Below, in pieces: positions 9,994 through 20,099 of a stretch of DNA of 64,000 nt. Where the stretch lies: positions 124,001 through 188,000 of the forward strand of contig JANPZZ010000009.1 in the NCBI GenBank assembly GCA_024707305.1. The letters run 5' to 3'. Made by a program: the position numbers and the translations under genes. Positions within the stretch are counted from its first letter, which is position 1, and every line of letters begins with the position of its first letter. The DNA is from Chitinophagaceae bacterium. Its GTDB lineage: Bacteria; Bacteroidota; Bacteroidia; Chitinophagales; Chitinophagaceae. The notes below the pieces were generated by a model. The model saw only the letters and a list, made by a program, of their open reading frames with translations. It was not told the origin of the DNA and made no database searches.

Positions 9994-11127
9994 CTAATGT
10001 TCTTCTCCTCCTTCGCTCTTCATCATCGCCAGTACGGGATAAGGATTTTTGGTGATGATGCGGGTGCTGGTAGATATGTTTTCCGTTGGTTTGATTTCTG
10101 TCCAGCCATTGTCTTCAACGCCGGTTTGCACTGGCAATAATGTAAAATGATTGTCCGGCTCGGCAGCCAGCAGGTAATTCTGGTTTTCAAAACGAACCAG
10201 CGATTCTGAAGGTACCGCTAGTGAACGAACATTATTTACCACAATACGAGCATTCAAAAACATACCCGGCAGCAAACGATCAGGTTGCTTTTCGAAATGG
10301 CAATGCACCAGCGCACTACGATCACCGTCAACATTGCGCGTTACCAGTAAAACCTCGCACTCATACTCGCGATAAGGTTCATCCACAAATGTCACATACA
10401 CTTTCTGATCCGGGTGCACCAATGCAATATCTTTTTCAAATACGGTAAGTGCAGCATGCATATCATCCGGATTAATCAGCTCAAATAATACATCCGAAGG
10501 ATTTACATACTTTCCGATGTTCACATTGACTTTCGACACAAATCCATTTATCGGAGAACGAATAGGCACACTCCGTGAGATGGATTCCGCAGTGAGGCTG
10601 GCTGGCTGAATACCAATCAGCTTTAGCTTTTCCGAAAAACCACGAACCAAAACATTTTGTGCTTTAAAATCTGATTCTGCCTGCTGCAAAACTTTGTCGG
10701 CACTCACTTTATTTTCATTCAGCAATTTTTGCCTCTGCAAATCCTGCTGTAAATACTGAAGTCGCGCTTCCGCCATCAGGTAATCCTGCTGCAATTGCAC
10801 CAGCGACGGATCTTCCATGATGCCAATTACTTCGCCGCGGCGTACACGCATACCCGGCAACAATTGCGTATTTTTTAGATATCCTCCCAGTGGAAAACTT
10901 ACTGACACTATATTCTGTGGCGGCACATCCACAAGGCCATTCACTTTTAATTCTGCGTTGATGGCACGGAATGCGATGCTGTCAACAACAATACCTGCCT
11001 GTTTAATTTGTTCGTCGCTCAGTTCTACAGAATTCATGTCTTCTGTTTTCTCTACCGGTTTCACTTTCTCATCCGCACCGCAGGAAATCAGGATGAGCGT
11101 CAATAAAAAGATATATAATGATTTCAT
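9994..11127 (-). CDS. cusB: CusB/CzcB-type RND periplasmic adaptor, lipoprotein
   Basis: This 377-aa membrane fusion protein links the inner-membrane RND pump to the outer-membrane channel for heavy-metal efflux. It begins with a lipoprotein signal (LILISCGAD, Cys16). It then shows a beta-barrel/lipoyl N-half (NGLVDVPPQNIVSVSFPLGG, LLPGMRVRRGEVIGIMEDP), a helical hairpin (LQQDYLMAEARLQYLQQDL), the second lipoyl half (IRSPINGFVSKVNVNIGKYV) and a C-terminal barrel. No Met-rich N-terminal CusB metal site is obvious, so Cu/Ag versus Co/Zn/Cd cannot be decided from this gene alone. Its ATG overlaps the stop of the upstream pump gene by 4 nt (ATGA), indicating translational coupling. A repeat array starts right after its stop. 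Confidence 0.88.
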   Translation of the reverse strand: MKSLYIFLLTLILISCGADEKVKPVEKTEDMNSVELSDEQIKQAGIVVDSIAFRAINAELKVNGLVDVPPQNIVSVSFPLGGYLKNTQLLPGMRVRRGEVIGIMEDPSLVQLQQDYLMAEARLQYLQQDLQRQKLLNENKVSADKVLQQAESDFKAQNVLVRGFSEKLKLIGIQPASLTAESISRSVPIRSPINGFVSKVNVNIGKYVNPSDVLFELINPDDMHAALTVFEKDIALVHPDQKVYVTFVDEPYREYECEVLLVTRNVDGDRSALVHCHFEKQPDRLLPGMFLNARIVVNNVRSLAVPSESLVRFENQNYLLAAEPDNHFTLLPVQTGVEDNGWTEIKPTENISTSTRIITKNPYPVLAMMKSEGGEEH

Positions 11128-14100
11128 GGTGTAATTTTTCCAGTTAAATATTCCAGTTCGATTAATGCTTTGTTATATCCCGCTAACGCATCGGCGTAAT
11201 TGAGTTGTAATTGGGTAGCCTGGTTCATCAACACCGACCACTCCAGATAACCAATCTCTCCATTTTTAAATGCGAGATTGGCATGTTGCACGAGTAATGC
11301 CGCCCGGTTTAAGCCCGAAGATTCATGAAACAGCAACTGCTGTTGCCGCTTCCTGAATTCTTCCAAAGCTTTTTTCTTCTCAAATGCAAATGACGCGGAG
11401 GCTGCGAGTGTTTGCATTCTGGCTGTTTCTTCCTGTACACGACTAGCCCTGATTCTCGCTTTGCTTACTTTATTAAACAGTGGAATTCCCACCGACACAT
11501 TCACCATGCCAAATCTTTTTGAGCGCGTAAAATATTCTTCGCTTACACCATCCAGGTTTTGATAACCAACAAATGACTGGTTCGCGTACCCAACGGTAAA
11601 ACCTGGTAACAGTTTCGCTTTTTCTATTGAAGTCTGACCTTCTGCCTGCAACTCCATCAACTTCCACCACTCCACCTGTGGATGGGCTGATGATGATTCG
11701 TTTAATTGCAACACTTCCGTCTGTAATGTTTTCTTAGGTGCAGTATAAACGGGATTGATATTCTCACCGGTTTGCAGCAACCACTGCAACTGGTCCTGTA
11801 CAATACGATAATCTGCATCCACTTCCTGTAATTGCAAGCCCACCTGCTGGAGTGCCAACTCTGCAGAACTTCTCTCCAATGTATTTGCCTCACCTGCCTG
11901 TAATCTTAATTCCGCTGCATCATAAAAGCGTCTGTAATGTGTATCGAGTTGTAATAAAACCTTTTTCCTTTCAGCAAGGTCTATCAGTCGGTAATATGCC
12001 AGTGCCAGTTCCCTTTGTAATTCCAGCTTTTTCCAGGTTGTCATCTCCTGCTGTGCTTTCCATCCATAATCATAGAGCTCACGTTGTCTTTTATATACCG
12101 CTGGTAGCTGAAACGATTGATTGATCGAGAATTTATTGTCGGTGCGTGCGCTGTTCACCTTACCATATTCCATTCCGATTTCTGTTGGACCGGGATCAAA
12201 ACCAGCGGAGCGCATTTGCGACCAGTAGTCTTCCTGTTTCAACTGCATCTTCATCTGGATATTCGTTGTATCGGCCTGTTGAAAGAGTGCAGAAAGCGGA
12301 CGATCCACCTGCTGCGAATACACAGAAGATGACATGGTACTCATCAACAGTAATAAGATCGTTGTCACTACTTTCTTCTTTCTTTTCCGTTTTGTGGCCC
12401 CTCTTTTTTCTAACCATTGATACAAAACTGGTAGCACCATCAAAGTAAGTAACGTAGCGGTTATCAATCCGCCTATTACAACCGTTGCAAGTGGGCGTTG
12501 CACTTCCGCGCCGGCGCCGTGGCTCAATGCCATCGGCAGGAAACCAAGTGCCGCAACAGAAGCGGTCATCAATACCGGCCGCAGTCTTAATGTTGTTCCT
12601 TCCATAATGATAGATTGAACAGAGACATCTGTTTTTATTTTTTTGATACGATTGAATTCTGTGATCAATACAATTCCATTCAATACAGCAACACCAAACA
12701 AGGCGATAAATCCTACACCCGCAGAAATGCTGAAAGGCATATCACGTAACCACAATGCCAGTACACCACCAATTGCCGACAAAGGAATGGCAGAGAAAAT
12801 TAATAAGCCGTAACGAACCGATCCGAATGCGAAGTACAACAACAGTAGTATCAGCAATAACGCTGCGGGAACTGCAATCATCAGTCGTTCTTCTGCCTCT
12901 TTCAGGTTTTCAAACTGACCACCATAATGAATTGAATAACCGGAAGGGAGTTTCAATTCATCCTTCACACGTTTATTCAGTTCATTTACGATTGATTCAA
13001 CATCGCGCCCGCGAACGTTAAATCCAACGATGATACGACGTCGTGCATCTTCACGTTGAATCTGATTGGGGCCATCTTTTATTTCAACTTTCGCCAATTG
13101 GTATAATGGTACCTGCAAACCAGTTGGTGTCGGAATCAACAACTGTTGCACGTCCTGCAAATCAGTACGTGCTTCGTTCTGCATTCGTATCACAAGATCA
13201 AAACGGCGTTCATTTTCAAAAACGGTTCCAGCTACTTCACCTGCGAAGGCGGCACGGATACAGCGGTTTACTTCTTCAATGGTTAGTTGATGAATCGCCA
13301 ATGCATCACGATTAAAATCAACTACAATCTGCGGAAGGCCCGTTACAGCTTCCACATACAAATCAGTTGCGCCATCCACTTTTCTGATTAATCTTCCCAG
13401 TTGTTGGGCATAAACTGATAAACTATCCAGGTTTTCGCCATAAATTTTACAAACCACATCCTGTCTTGCACCACTGATCAGTTCATTAAATCGCATTTGT
13501 ACGGGGAACTGGAAACCGCTTGTCATGCCGGGAATCACACTCAACGCCTTGCTCATTTTATCAGCGAGTTCGTCAAAGCTTGTTGCGGATGTCCATTCGT
13601 CTTTTGGTTTCAAAAGGATAATGATATCCGTCATCTCCATCGGCATGGGATCGGTTGGAATTTCGCTCGCTCCGATTCTGGTTACTACTTTTTCAACTTC
13701 AGGGAAATTGCTTTGCAGAATGGTCACCGCTTTTTGCGTGGTATTAATTGTTTCGGTTAATGAGCTGCCGGTTCTGATCCGCGCATCCACTGCAAAGTCA
13801 CCTTCCTGCAATTCAGGAATAAACTCGCCACCGAGCCGCGACATCAGGAAAAGACTTAGTCCCAGTAAAAATGCGGAAGCAATGATCACGGTGCGCGGGA
13901 ATGCAAGTGCTTTATGCAACACGGGTTTGTATCCGCGTTGTAAAAAATCCATCATCCTGTCGGCCAGCGTGCGCTTATGTACTTTATTTTTTGGGAGTAA
14001 TAAAGCAGCCATCATCGGCACATATGTTAGCGACAAAATAAACGCGCCTATCAACGCAAAAGAAACTGTTTGCGCCATAGGACGGAACATCTTCCCTTCG

Positions 14101-15507
14101 ATACCTGTTAAAGTGAGGATGGGTAAATAAACAATGAGGATAATAACCTGGCCAAATACTGCGGCGTTCATCATGCGTGATGCCGACTTTTTCTACTTCA
14201 TCATCCAGATCCTCTTGTGTCAACTTTTTCTGCAATGAAACCAGCATCAATCCATGCAACACGGCTTCCACGATGATCACAGCGCCATCTACAATCAATC
14301 CGAAATCGAGGGCACCCAGGCTCATCAGGTTGCCACTTACACCAAAGAGATTCATGCAAATGATTGCAAAGAGCAATGCAAGTGGAATGACTGAAGCTAC
14401 AATTAGTCCGGCAACCAGATTACCGAGGAACAGCACCAGAATGAATACAACAATCAATGCCCCTTCAATCAGGTTTTTCTTTACTGTACTCATGGCGCTG
14501 TCCACCATTTTTGTACGGTTATAAAAAACGTCGAGGACCACGCCTTCAGGAAGCGTTTCTTTAATTACTTCCACGCGCTTTTCAATATTGTGGATTACCT
14601 GCGAAGCGTTGGCGCCTTTCAACATCAGCACAACAGCGCCGGCAACTTCGCCCTGGTCGCCATAGGTCATGGCACCATAGCGAATCGCATGACCGATTTT
14701 CACTTCTGCCACATCGCGCACGTGCACGGGAATTCCGCTACTCGTATGACGAACAACAATCTTTCCAATATCATCGAGGTTGGAGGCGAGACCTTCGGTT
14801 CGAATAAACAGCGCGTTCGGTCCTTTCTCGATATAAGCGCCGCCCGAGTTTTGATTGTTTCGTTCGAGTGCATTGTACAAATCGCCTATGGTAATATTCA
14901 TCGCTTTGAGTCGCGATGGAATAACAGCAACTTCATACTGTTTTAAAAAACCACCGAAGCTGCTTACATCGGCCACACCTTCAGTGCCCAGCAGTTGGCG
15001 GCGAACAATCCAATCCTGTATAGACCTTAATTCTGTGAGATCATATTTCCCTTCGTAACCTTTTTCAACACGCAATACATATTGATAAACTTCACCGAGA
15101 CCTGTTGTCACTGGTGCCAGCTCAGGCCGGCCGGCCGATGGAGGGATTTGATCTCTCACTTCGTTTAGGCGTTCTGCCACCTGCTGTCGCGCCCAGTAAA
15201 CATCTGTTTCGTCGTCGAAAACAATCGTCACTACGGAAAGGCCGATGCGTGAAATGGATCGCATTTCCTTTCGACCGGGGATATTAGCGGTTGCCTGTTC
15301 AATAGGGAAAGTCACCAGCCGTTCCACTTCCGGTGCGGCAAGGGATGGAGAAATAGTGATTACCTGCACCTGGTTGCTGGTGATATCTGGCAGGGCATCA
15401 ATGGGTAATTTTTTCAGGTCGATAACACCGGCAACAATTAATGCCAGGGTTAATAGGCCAATGATCAACTTATTCCTTACGGAAAAGCGAATAATAGCAT
15501 GTAACAT
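11124..15507 (-). CDS. cusA: CusA/CzcA heavy-metal RND pump fused to a TolC-like channel, one frame break
   Basis: Corrected length is 1460 aa. Residues 1 to about 1035 are a proton-driven RND metal exporter (MLHAIIRFSVRNKLIIGLL, LPDITSNQVQVIT, FGLIVDGAVIIVEA, LSLTYVPMMAALLLP). From about 1040 a second hydrophobic stretch and export-like signal (VVTTILLLLMST, VYSQQ) leads into a TolC-like outer-membrane efflux region with long helices (AYYRLIDLAERKKVLLQL, GEIGYLEWSVLMNQATQL). This pump-channel fusion is known in Bacteroidota. One surplus base in the T5 run at 14188-14192 breaks the frame; removal gives DEVEKSASRMMNAAVFGQ. I chose start 15507 over 15531 because MLHAIIRF matches the family. It overlaps cusB by 4 nt and follows the small gene at 15549 by 41 nt. 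Confidence 0.9.
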
Positions 15508-15548
15508 TCGGGATCGTTTGTACCTTAACAAATAGGGTTTCTATCGTG

Positions 15549-15929
15549 TCAGGCACGCCGGGGCGGCTGGAAAAAGTCAGAAGCGGTCAACAAGCCTCTA
15601 TTGGCTTCTTTATAGAGTGAGAATTCAAAATCAGAAATTTCGGGTCTGTCAATTTCAAAAAACACTTCACGGCATTCGCAGGAATAATTGATAATCATTC
15701 CGCAATTCGCATCCCGGAAAGGCAATTGTTGATCGCGATCAAAATCATCATCCACCACAATCGGTCCTAGGTAGTGCTCACTAATAAATCCCCAAACTGT
15801 TGTTTCCGGGTCTTTGTCGTAATGCTCCTGAAGATGTTCAAAAAAGATGGGAATACGCAATAAGTTATGCAACTCGGCGAAGCTGAGCATGTAAACGGTA
15901 ACGAGTAATATGCCGCCTATGCGTTTCAA
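15549..15929 (-). CDS. Small conserved protein upstream of the metal RND pump
   Basis: About 126 aa with one hydrophobic N-terminal segment (IGGILLVTVYMLSFAELHNLL) followed by a soluble acidic part (FFEHLQEHYDKDPETTVWGF, DDDFDRDQQLPF) and a CECREVFFE stretch. The His/Glu/Asp clusters would suit metal contact, but that is inference. Proteins of this general form occur just before CusA-type genes in Bacteroidota, and here it lies 41 nt upstream of cusA on the same strand. Start choice: TTG at 15929 gives a complete membrane segment (KRIGGILLVTVYML), while the first ATG is at 15890 and would cut it. The much longer open frame extending to 16211 runs through repeat DNA and is not credible as protein. 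Confidence 0.65.
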   Translation of the reverse strand: MKRIGGILLVTVYMLSFAELHNLLRIPIFFEHLQEHYDKDPETTVWGFISEHYLGPIVVDDDFDRDQQLPFRDANCGMIINYSCECREVFFEIDRPEISDFEFSLYKEANRGLLTASDFFQPPRRA

Positions 15930-15983
15930 GACAGCAAAGATAAGGATTGCAGGGAGGAATCTGAAAATGAGAAAATCGTGAAG

Positions 15984-16128
15984 CGTGAGAAGCGGCAAAC
16001 CGGCAAACGGCAAACGGCCAGCAGTAAACGGCAAGCGGCAAACCGGCAAGCGGCAAGGGGCAAACCGGCAAACGGCAAACGGCATACGTGAAAATCGGCA
16101 AACGGCAAACGGCAAACGTGAAAATCGT
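15984..16128. repeat. GGCAAAC/GGCAAGC heptamer repeat tract
   Basis: This is an irregular tandem of GGCAAAC, GGCAAGC and related 5-8 nt variants broken by CGTGAAAATCG spacers. It is preceded by a CGTGAAGCGTGA motif near 15977 and followed by CGTGGGGCGTGA. Related tracts lie at 16319-16372, 16552-16600 and 50747-50820. It translates in several frames to CRLPFAVCRLP-like low-complexity peptide. Confidence 0.85.
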
Positions 16129-16133
16129 GGGGC

Positions 16134-16680
16134 GTGACAGGAAATGAGGAAATGTGGAAATGCTTTCGATCTGATACAGCGCTTGAATTCTGAATTGCCA
16201 CATTTACACATTTACATATTGCTACATTTTTTCTGGCCTTTTTTGAAAGTTGCCGCTTTCATTGCTCTAATACGATCTCAGCGCACTCCGCGGGTCCTCA
16301 GCGCACTCCGCGTGAAAATCGGCAAGCGGCAAACCGGCAAAACGGCCAGCAGCAAACGGCAAACGGCAAACGTGAAAATAGTAACGTGGTGCGTGACAGG
16401 AAATGAGGAAATGTGGAATGCTTTCGATCTGATACAGAGCTTGAATTCTGAATTGCCACATTTTTTCTGACCATTTTTGAAAGTAGCCGCTTTCATTGCT
16501 CTAATACGATCTCAGCGCACTCCGCGGGTCCTCGGCGCACTCCGCGTGAAAATCGGCAAGCGGCAAACCGGCAAATCGGCAAGCGGCAAACGGCATACGT
16601 GAAAATCGTGGGGCGTGACAGGAAATGAGGAAATGTGGAAATGCTGATACAGCGCTTGAATTCTGAATTGCCACATTTCC
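16134..16680. repeat. Two and a fraction copies of a 220-260 bp tandem repeat
   Basis: Units start at GTGACAGG at 16134, 16393 and 16615 (the third is partial), giving unit lengths of about 259 and 222 bp. Each unit contains GGAAATGAGGAAATGTGG, then GATACAGCGCTTGAATTCTG, then a ...TTTTTGAAAGT...GCCGCTTTCATTGC segment, then two copies of CAGCGCACTCCGCG, then a GGCAAAC-type tract and CGTGAAAATCG. Length differences come mainly from the heptamer tract and the CACATTT run. It lies within an 870-bp gap without a credible gene. Confidence 0.88.
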
Positions 16681-16802
16681 ACATTCTCATTTCCTCATTT
16701 CCGCATTTCCCCATTTCCTCATTTCCTCATTTCCCCATTTCCTCATTTCCTCATTTCCACATTTCCTCATTTCTCCGTTTCCTCATTTCCACATTTTCCA
16801 CA
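16667..16802. repeat. CATTTCC-type array touching the TonB receptor stop codon
   Basis: About 135 bp of CCTCATTT/CCACATTT/CCCCATTT units ends directly against the TCA (TGA on the minus strand) at 16803-16805. Together with the GGAAATG arm at 16620-16640 and the TTGAATTCTGAATTG core it forms an imperfect inverted repeat like the one at 9630-9993. Confidence 0.85.
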
Positions 16803-19088
16803 TCACTTCCTGCTCCACCGCAACCCAACACTTCCACGTCGCCCCTGATTGGGTGCGTAGATGTATGATGGGTCAAAGCTGAGGCCATACGGATTATCCG
16901 GGGTGCGGGCCACCTGTCCGTTGGCGTCGTATGTAACCTGCTTATCAAACGGATCATTGGTGCGGGCAATCAGAAATGGGATGCCTCTGGCCGGCGTCCA
17001 GTTCAACAGATTTTTTATACCTACAAAACATTCAAACGACGGGCTGAACCTTTTCGTCACCTGGAGATTCTGGATACTCCAAACCGGCGAATAGGCAGGC
17101 CTTGGATCCCATAGAGATAAAAGAGGCAACCGCATGGGCCCGTAAATATTGCCTGTATAATCAATGGTAATTCCCTGCGAAAGAAAACTATATCCTATCT
17201 GCCACACACCCGACCATCGCTCCGTCAACATCTGCCTGGTATTTATTTTTTCATGCTGTGCGTCATAAGTGGTTTTACGCACATCCTGCCAGGTAAATCC
17301 TGTCATAACACGAAAGCGGTGAGCAAAATTGTAATCCACATTAACACTCAGTCCGGTACTACGACTATAACCATCCAGGTTCTGGTAAACAATTTTATTC
17401 GGATCCATGTCGTAATCAGCAATAATCTGATTTCGGAAATGCGAATACCATGATGAGGCATCCGTTTGAATACTATGCTTACCGAACTTGAAACTTGTGG
17501 AGTAGTTCAGGTTTACATTATAACTTTTTTCGGGTTGAAGCTTGCCCCGTATCTCCACAACACGCGCGCCAGTGAGTGCTGCGTGGTCTTCCGTAAACAA
17601 ACTTACCACACGAAATCCCGTACCCGCATTCAATCGCAATACCTGCCCCTTCCCTGTTTTCCATTTCCATGCAAAACGCGGAGTGAATACTTCACCATGC
17701 ACCGGATGATGATCCACACGTGCACCAAACAACAAGGTGTGCCTGTCATTTACGGCCCACTCATCCTGTACGAATAAACCCGGTACCCAAGCTTTTTCTG
17801 CCTTATTTTTTCCAGTCAATGTATCAACAGTCGCCGTGCTGTTATCATCATAATAATTGTGACGCAATGCTGCACCCGCAATCAGATTATGCGAAACACC
17901 AATTGCTTTGTCCCATATCAACTGTCCAAATAAAATGCGCTGGTCACCCATATAAGGTATCGTTCCATACCATGAATTCTGCCGATGGCTCGTTGCTGAA
18001 AACGACATGAACAATTTTTCACTCACGGGCAATTGATATCTTCCCATCAATTCCCAACGATTGGTATAAATACTTTCACCATAACTCAAATCAGTACCCC
18101 TGAATTTTGGTGTCCAGTTCATTTCCCCACCCCATCGGTCTTCATAAAAATAGCGGGCTGCGATCGATGCCTGTCGCTGGTGCCTGCGGTGAAATGTCCA
18201 CTTCTGGAAAAGAGAAATACGATGCTGAAGTGCTACATCCGTAAATCCATCTTTATTATGATCTGCTTTATGATTGAAATTAAAATAATCCACTCCCATT
18301 AAGAGCGTACTTTTTTTACCGGCATTGATTTTAAATCCTAAATCCAGATTATGTTCAAGCCAGGAGCTGGTAATTGCATTTACAGAAACCCGTGGCGCTT
18401 TCGCGGGCTCTTTTGTAATGACGTTGATAAGTCCTCCGATTGCTTCCGGACCATACAAACCCGATGCAGGACCTTTTACAATTTCAACACGGTCGATCAA
18501 TTGCGTTGGAATGCCAAACAAACCATACACAGAGCCCAGGCTGCTGACGATGGGCATTCCATCAATCGTAACCATGGTATAAGGACCTTCCAGTCCGTTG
18601 ATATGAATATCGCCTGTATTACAAACGCTACAGTTCAATTGTGGGCGAACACCATTCACCTGTTGCATCGATTCAAAAAGACTCGGTGCGGGATTCTTTT
18701 TAAAGAAATTAGAATTATAAACTTCTACTGCCACCGGACTTTCCAGTTTGTGCATCGGCCGAAGCGTACCGCTAACAACCACAGCATCCATCTCCTTCTC
18801 AATGGGCGTTAACCGAAGAATCAACTTCCCCGATGAATTCACTCCTGCAGTCAACGCACTATAACCCACGGCACTCACCTGAATACTGTCAACACCCATT
18901 GCCAGTAATATATGAAATCGTCCTTTCTCATCTGTAATCACACGCGAAACCGCATCCCTCGTGCGCACTTCTGCGCCACCTAATGCAGTACCTGAAATCA
19001 AATCACGCACTTCACCCGTTACCGTGCGTTGTGCAAAGCCGGTTTCAGTGAATAAACAAAGAATAAGGATGATCAAATGCAGCCGCAT
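16803..19088 (-). CDS. TonB-dependent outer-membrane receptor, probably metal (copper) related
   Basis: This 761-aa protein has a signal peptide (1-19) and a CarboxypepD_reg-like domain (about 21-95, TVTGEVRDLISGTALGGAEV). A plug follows (about 105-230, TIDGMPIVSSLGSVYGL, VEIVKGPASGLYGPEAIGG), then a 22-strand-type barrel with a terminal aromatic strand (GSVGLRWSRK). The plug contains Cys153 and Cys156 (NCSVCNTGDIHING), a CxxC typical of receptors found beside Bacteroidota metal-resistance genes. It lies between an HMA/thioredoxin operon and the CusBA pump genes, supporting a metal or metallophore role, but the substrate is not proven. It has its own promoter with an overlapping palindrome at 19120-19148. 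Length is normal and the frame intact. Confidence 0.88.
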   Translation of the reverse strand: MRLHLIILILCLFTETGFAQRTVTGEVRDLISGTALGGAEVRTRDAVSRVITDEKGRFHILLAMGVDSIQVSAVGYSALTAGVNSSGKLILRLTPIEKEMDAVVVSGTLRPMHKLESPVAVEVYNSNFFKKNPAPSLFESMQQVNGVRPQLNCSVCNTGDIHINGLEGPYTMVTIDGMPIVSSLGSVYGLFGIPTQLIDRVEIVKGPASGLYGPEAIGGLINVITKEPAKAPRVSVNAITSSWLEHNLDLGFKINAGKKSTLLMGVDYFNFNHKADHNKDGFTDVALQHRISLFQKWTFHRRHQRQASIAARYFYEDRWGGEMNWTPKFRGTDLSYGESIYTNRWELMGRYQLPVSEKLFMSFSATSHRQNSWYGTIPYMGDQRILFGQLIWDKAIGVSHNLIAGAALRHNYYDDNSTATVDTLTGKNKAEKAWVPGLFVQDEWAVNDRHTLLFGARVDHHPVHGEVFTPRFAWKWKTGKGQVLRLNAGTGFRVVSLFTEDHAALTGARVVEIRGKLQPEKSYNVNLNYSTSFKFGKHSIQTDASSWYSHFRNQIIADYDMDPNKIVYQNLDGYSRSTGLSVNVDYNFAHRFRVMTGFTWQDVRKTTYDAQHEKINTRQMLTERWSGVWQIGYSFLSQGITIDYTGNIYGPMRLPLLSLWDPRPAYSPVWSIQNLQVTKRFSPSFECFVGIKNLLNWTPARGIPFLIARTNDPFDKQVTYDANGQVARTPDNPYGLSFDPSYIYAPNQGRRGSVGLRWSRK

Positions 19089-19119
19089 AATTCAGTTTAA
19101 ACTAAATATATTTTTAGGC

Positions 19120-19148
19120 TTGTCTAACTTTAATTTTAGACAAATGTA
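19120..19148 (-). promoter_or_regulatory. -7 box overlapping an 8-bp palindrome upstream of the TonB receptor
   Basis: The minus strand reads TACATTTG (19148-19141), a full TAnnTTTG match. Its TTG is the start of one arm of the inverted repeat TTGTCTAA-N8-TTAGACAA (19120-19127 and 19136-19143). A site covering the -7 box and start point would suit repression. On the plus strand, TTAGGCTTGTCTAA also loosely resembles DtxR/MntR-type operators. The regulator is not in the window. Confidence 0.5.
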
Positions 19149-19202
19149 ATCTTTTTTTGTGTTGAGACTAAATTTTTCATTCATTGAAAGCTGCCGGGCA
19201 AT

Positions 19203-19236
19203 AAAAAACCTATAAGACATTGACGTCTTATAGGTT
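19203..19236 (-). terminator. Intrinsic terminator of the HMA/barrel operon
   Basis: A 12-bp stem AACCTATAAGAC / GTCTTATAGGTT with a 6-nt loop is followed on the minus strand by TTTTTTAT. It lies 26 nt past the stop of the barrel gene at 19262. Confidence 0.85.
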
Positions 19237-19261
19237 AGAGAGATTATTCAAGGCGGGATGT

Positions 19262-20086
19262 CTATTTTTTAATCGCGTTCAAAAAAGTGCGATCAAGGGT
19301 GATCTGCCACTGTCTGTTGGCCATGCGTTGCATATCGCCACCGAGTTGAAAACGATAACCCAGGTTCAACTTCGTATTGCTGTTGAAAATTAACTGCACC
19401 GCGGGAGCGATGTCAACAAAATATGCCTTTTTATCCAACGACTGTTGCGCGAGCATTTCTGCATACAGGTTAAGATTGGTTTGTTTATAGCTTGTGTATT
19501 GACGGGGCAATAAAAGATAACCCGCCGATAGCGAATAGTTCATCACCTGGTAAATACGCGACGGTACATATACGGCATCGTCGTTGCGCGACGAATGCAG
19601 CACCTGTGTATGGCTTACAGTTCCCGACAGTGCGAACTTGTGCCATAATTGTGTACCAATGATACCAAATTGAACACCATCTTTATCACCCAGCAGATTC
19701 ACTTCATCAAAATGAAATGGGCTGCGTGTATAAGCTACGTCTGCAAATGCTGCCATGCGGAAATGTGAATGCATCTCATCGTTCGAAAGAAAACGGTATT
19801 TGGCATAAAGCCAGGCCGATTCCCAACGTAAGTTATTGGTATGCATATCTGAGAAAGTGGTACCTGCAGTCAGCATCCATTTGGCAGATAAACCAACAGA
19901 TACCGACGGCATCACGCGCTGCATATTGCGATAGTAGGGCCGCTGATTGGGTATATACATACCCGTAAGTTTCGCACTGATGGATTTGGCCGGCACGTTT
20001 GAAGCCGGTTCTGTGTATACATATAATTCCTGCGCCTGCAAAGTTCCTATACAAAGGAGCAGACCGGATAGTATTAAATATTTCAT
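19262..20086 (-). CDS. Outer-membrane beta-barrel protein, metal island
   Basis: This 274-aa protein has a cleavable signal peptide (1-18, ILSGLLLCIGTLQAQ) and alternating amphipathic strands through to a basic C-terminus (QWQITLDRTFLNAIKK). Repeated tyrosine/phenylalanine-rich strands (LYAKYRFL, LNLYAEML, LNLGYRFQLGG) support a small barrel of about 10-12 strands. I do not recognise a named family. It is last in the presumed operon HYC_CC_PP, HMA-Cys-rich, HMA, thioredoxin-like, barrel, with 14 nt separating it from the thioredoxin-like gene, and a terminator follows. A role in passage or sensing of metal at the outer membrane is only suggested by context. Confidence 0.72.
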   Translation of the reverse strand: MKYLILSGLLLCIGTLQAQELYVYTEPASNVPAKSISAKLTGMYIPNQRPYYRNMQRVMPSVSVGLSAKWMLTAGTTFSDMHTNNLRWESAWLYAKYRFLSNDEMHSHFRMAAFADVAYTRSPFHFDEVNLLGDKDGVQFGIIGTQLWHKFALSGTVSHTQVLHSSRNDDAVYVPSRIYQVMNYSLSAGYLLLPRQYTSYKQTNLNLYAEMLAQQSLDKKAYFVDIAPAVQLIFNSNTKLNLGYRFQLGGDMQRMANRQWQITLDRTFLNAIKK

Positions 20087-20099
20087 GTTCTTTACAACA

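Noticed and set aside
9660-10055. ORFs made of F-P-H-F-L-I-S repeats
   Set aside because: They are translations of the CATTTCC array and overlap the adaptor gene antisense.
13984-14190. Extra reading of the CusA N-terminal frame past the break
   Set aside because: It runs antiparallel to conserved RND sequence in the other frame and reads as nonsense after the surplus base.
15930-16496. Long ORFs rich in C-R-L-P-F-A-V across repeats
   Set aside because: They arise from GGCAAAC-type units read in several frames and differ between repeat copies; there is no credible start and no conserved protein shape.
16134-16680. CRISPR-like array
   Set aside because: Units are 220-260 bp and contain repeats within repeats; there are no uniform repeats with unique spacers and no cas genes.
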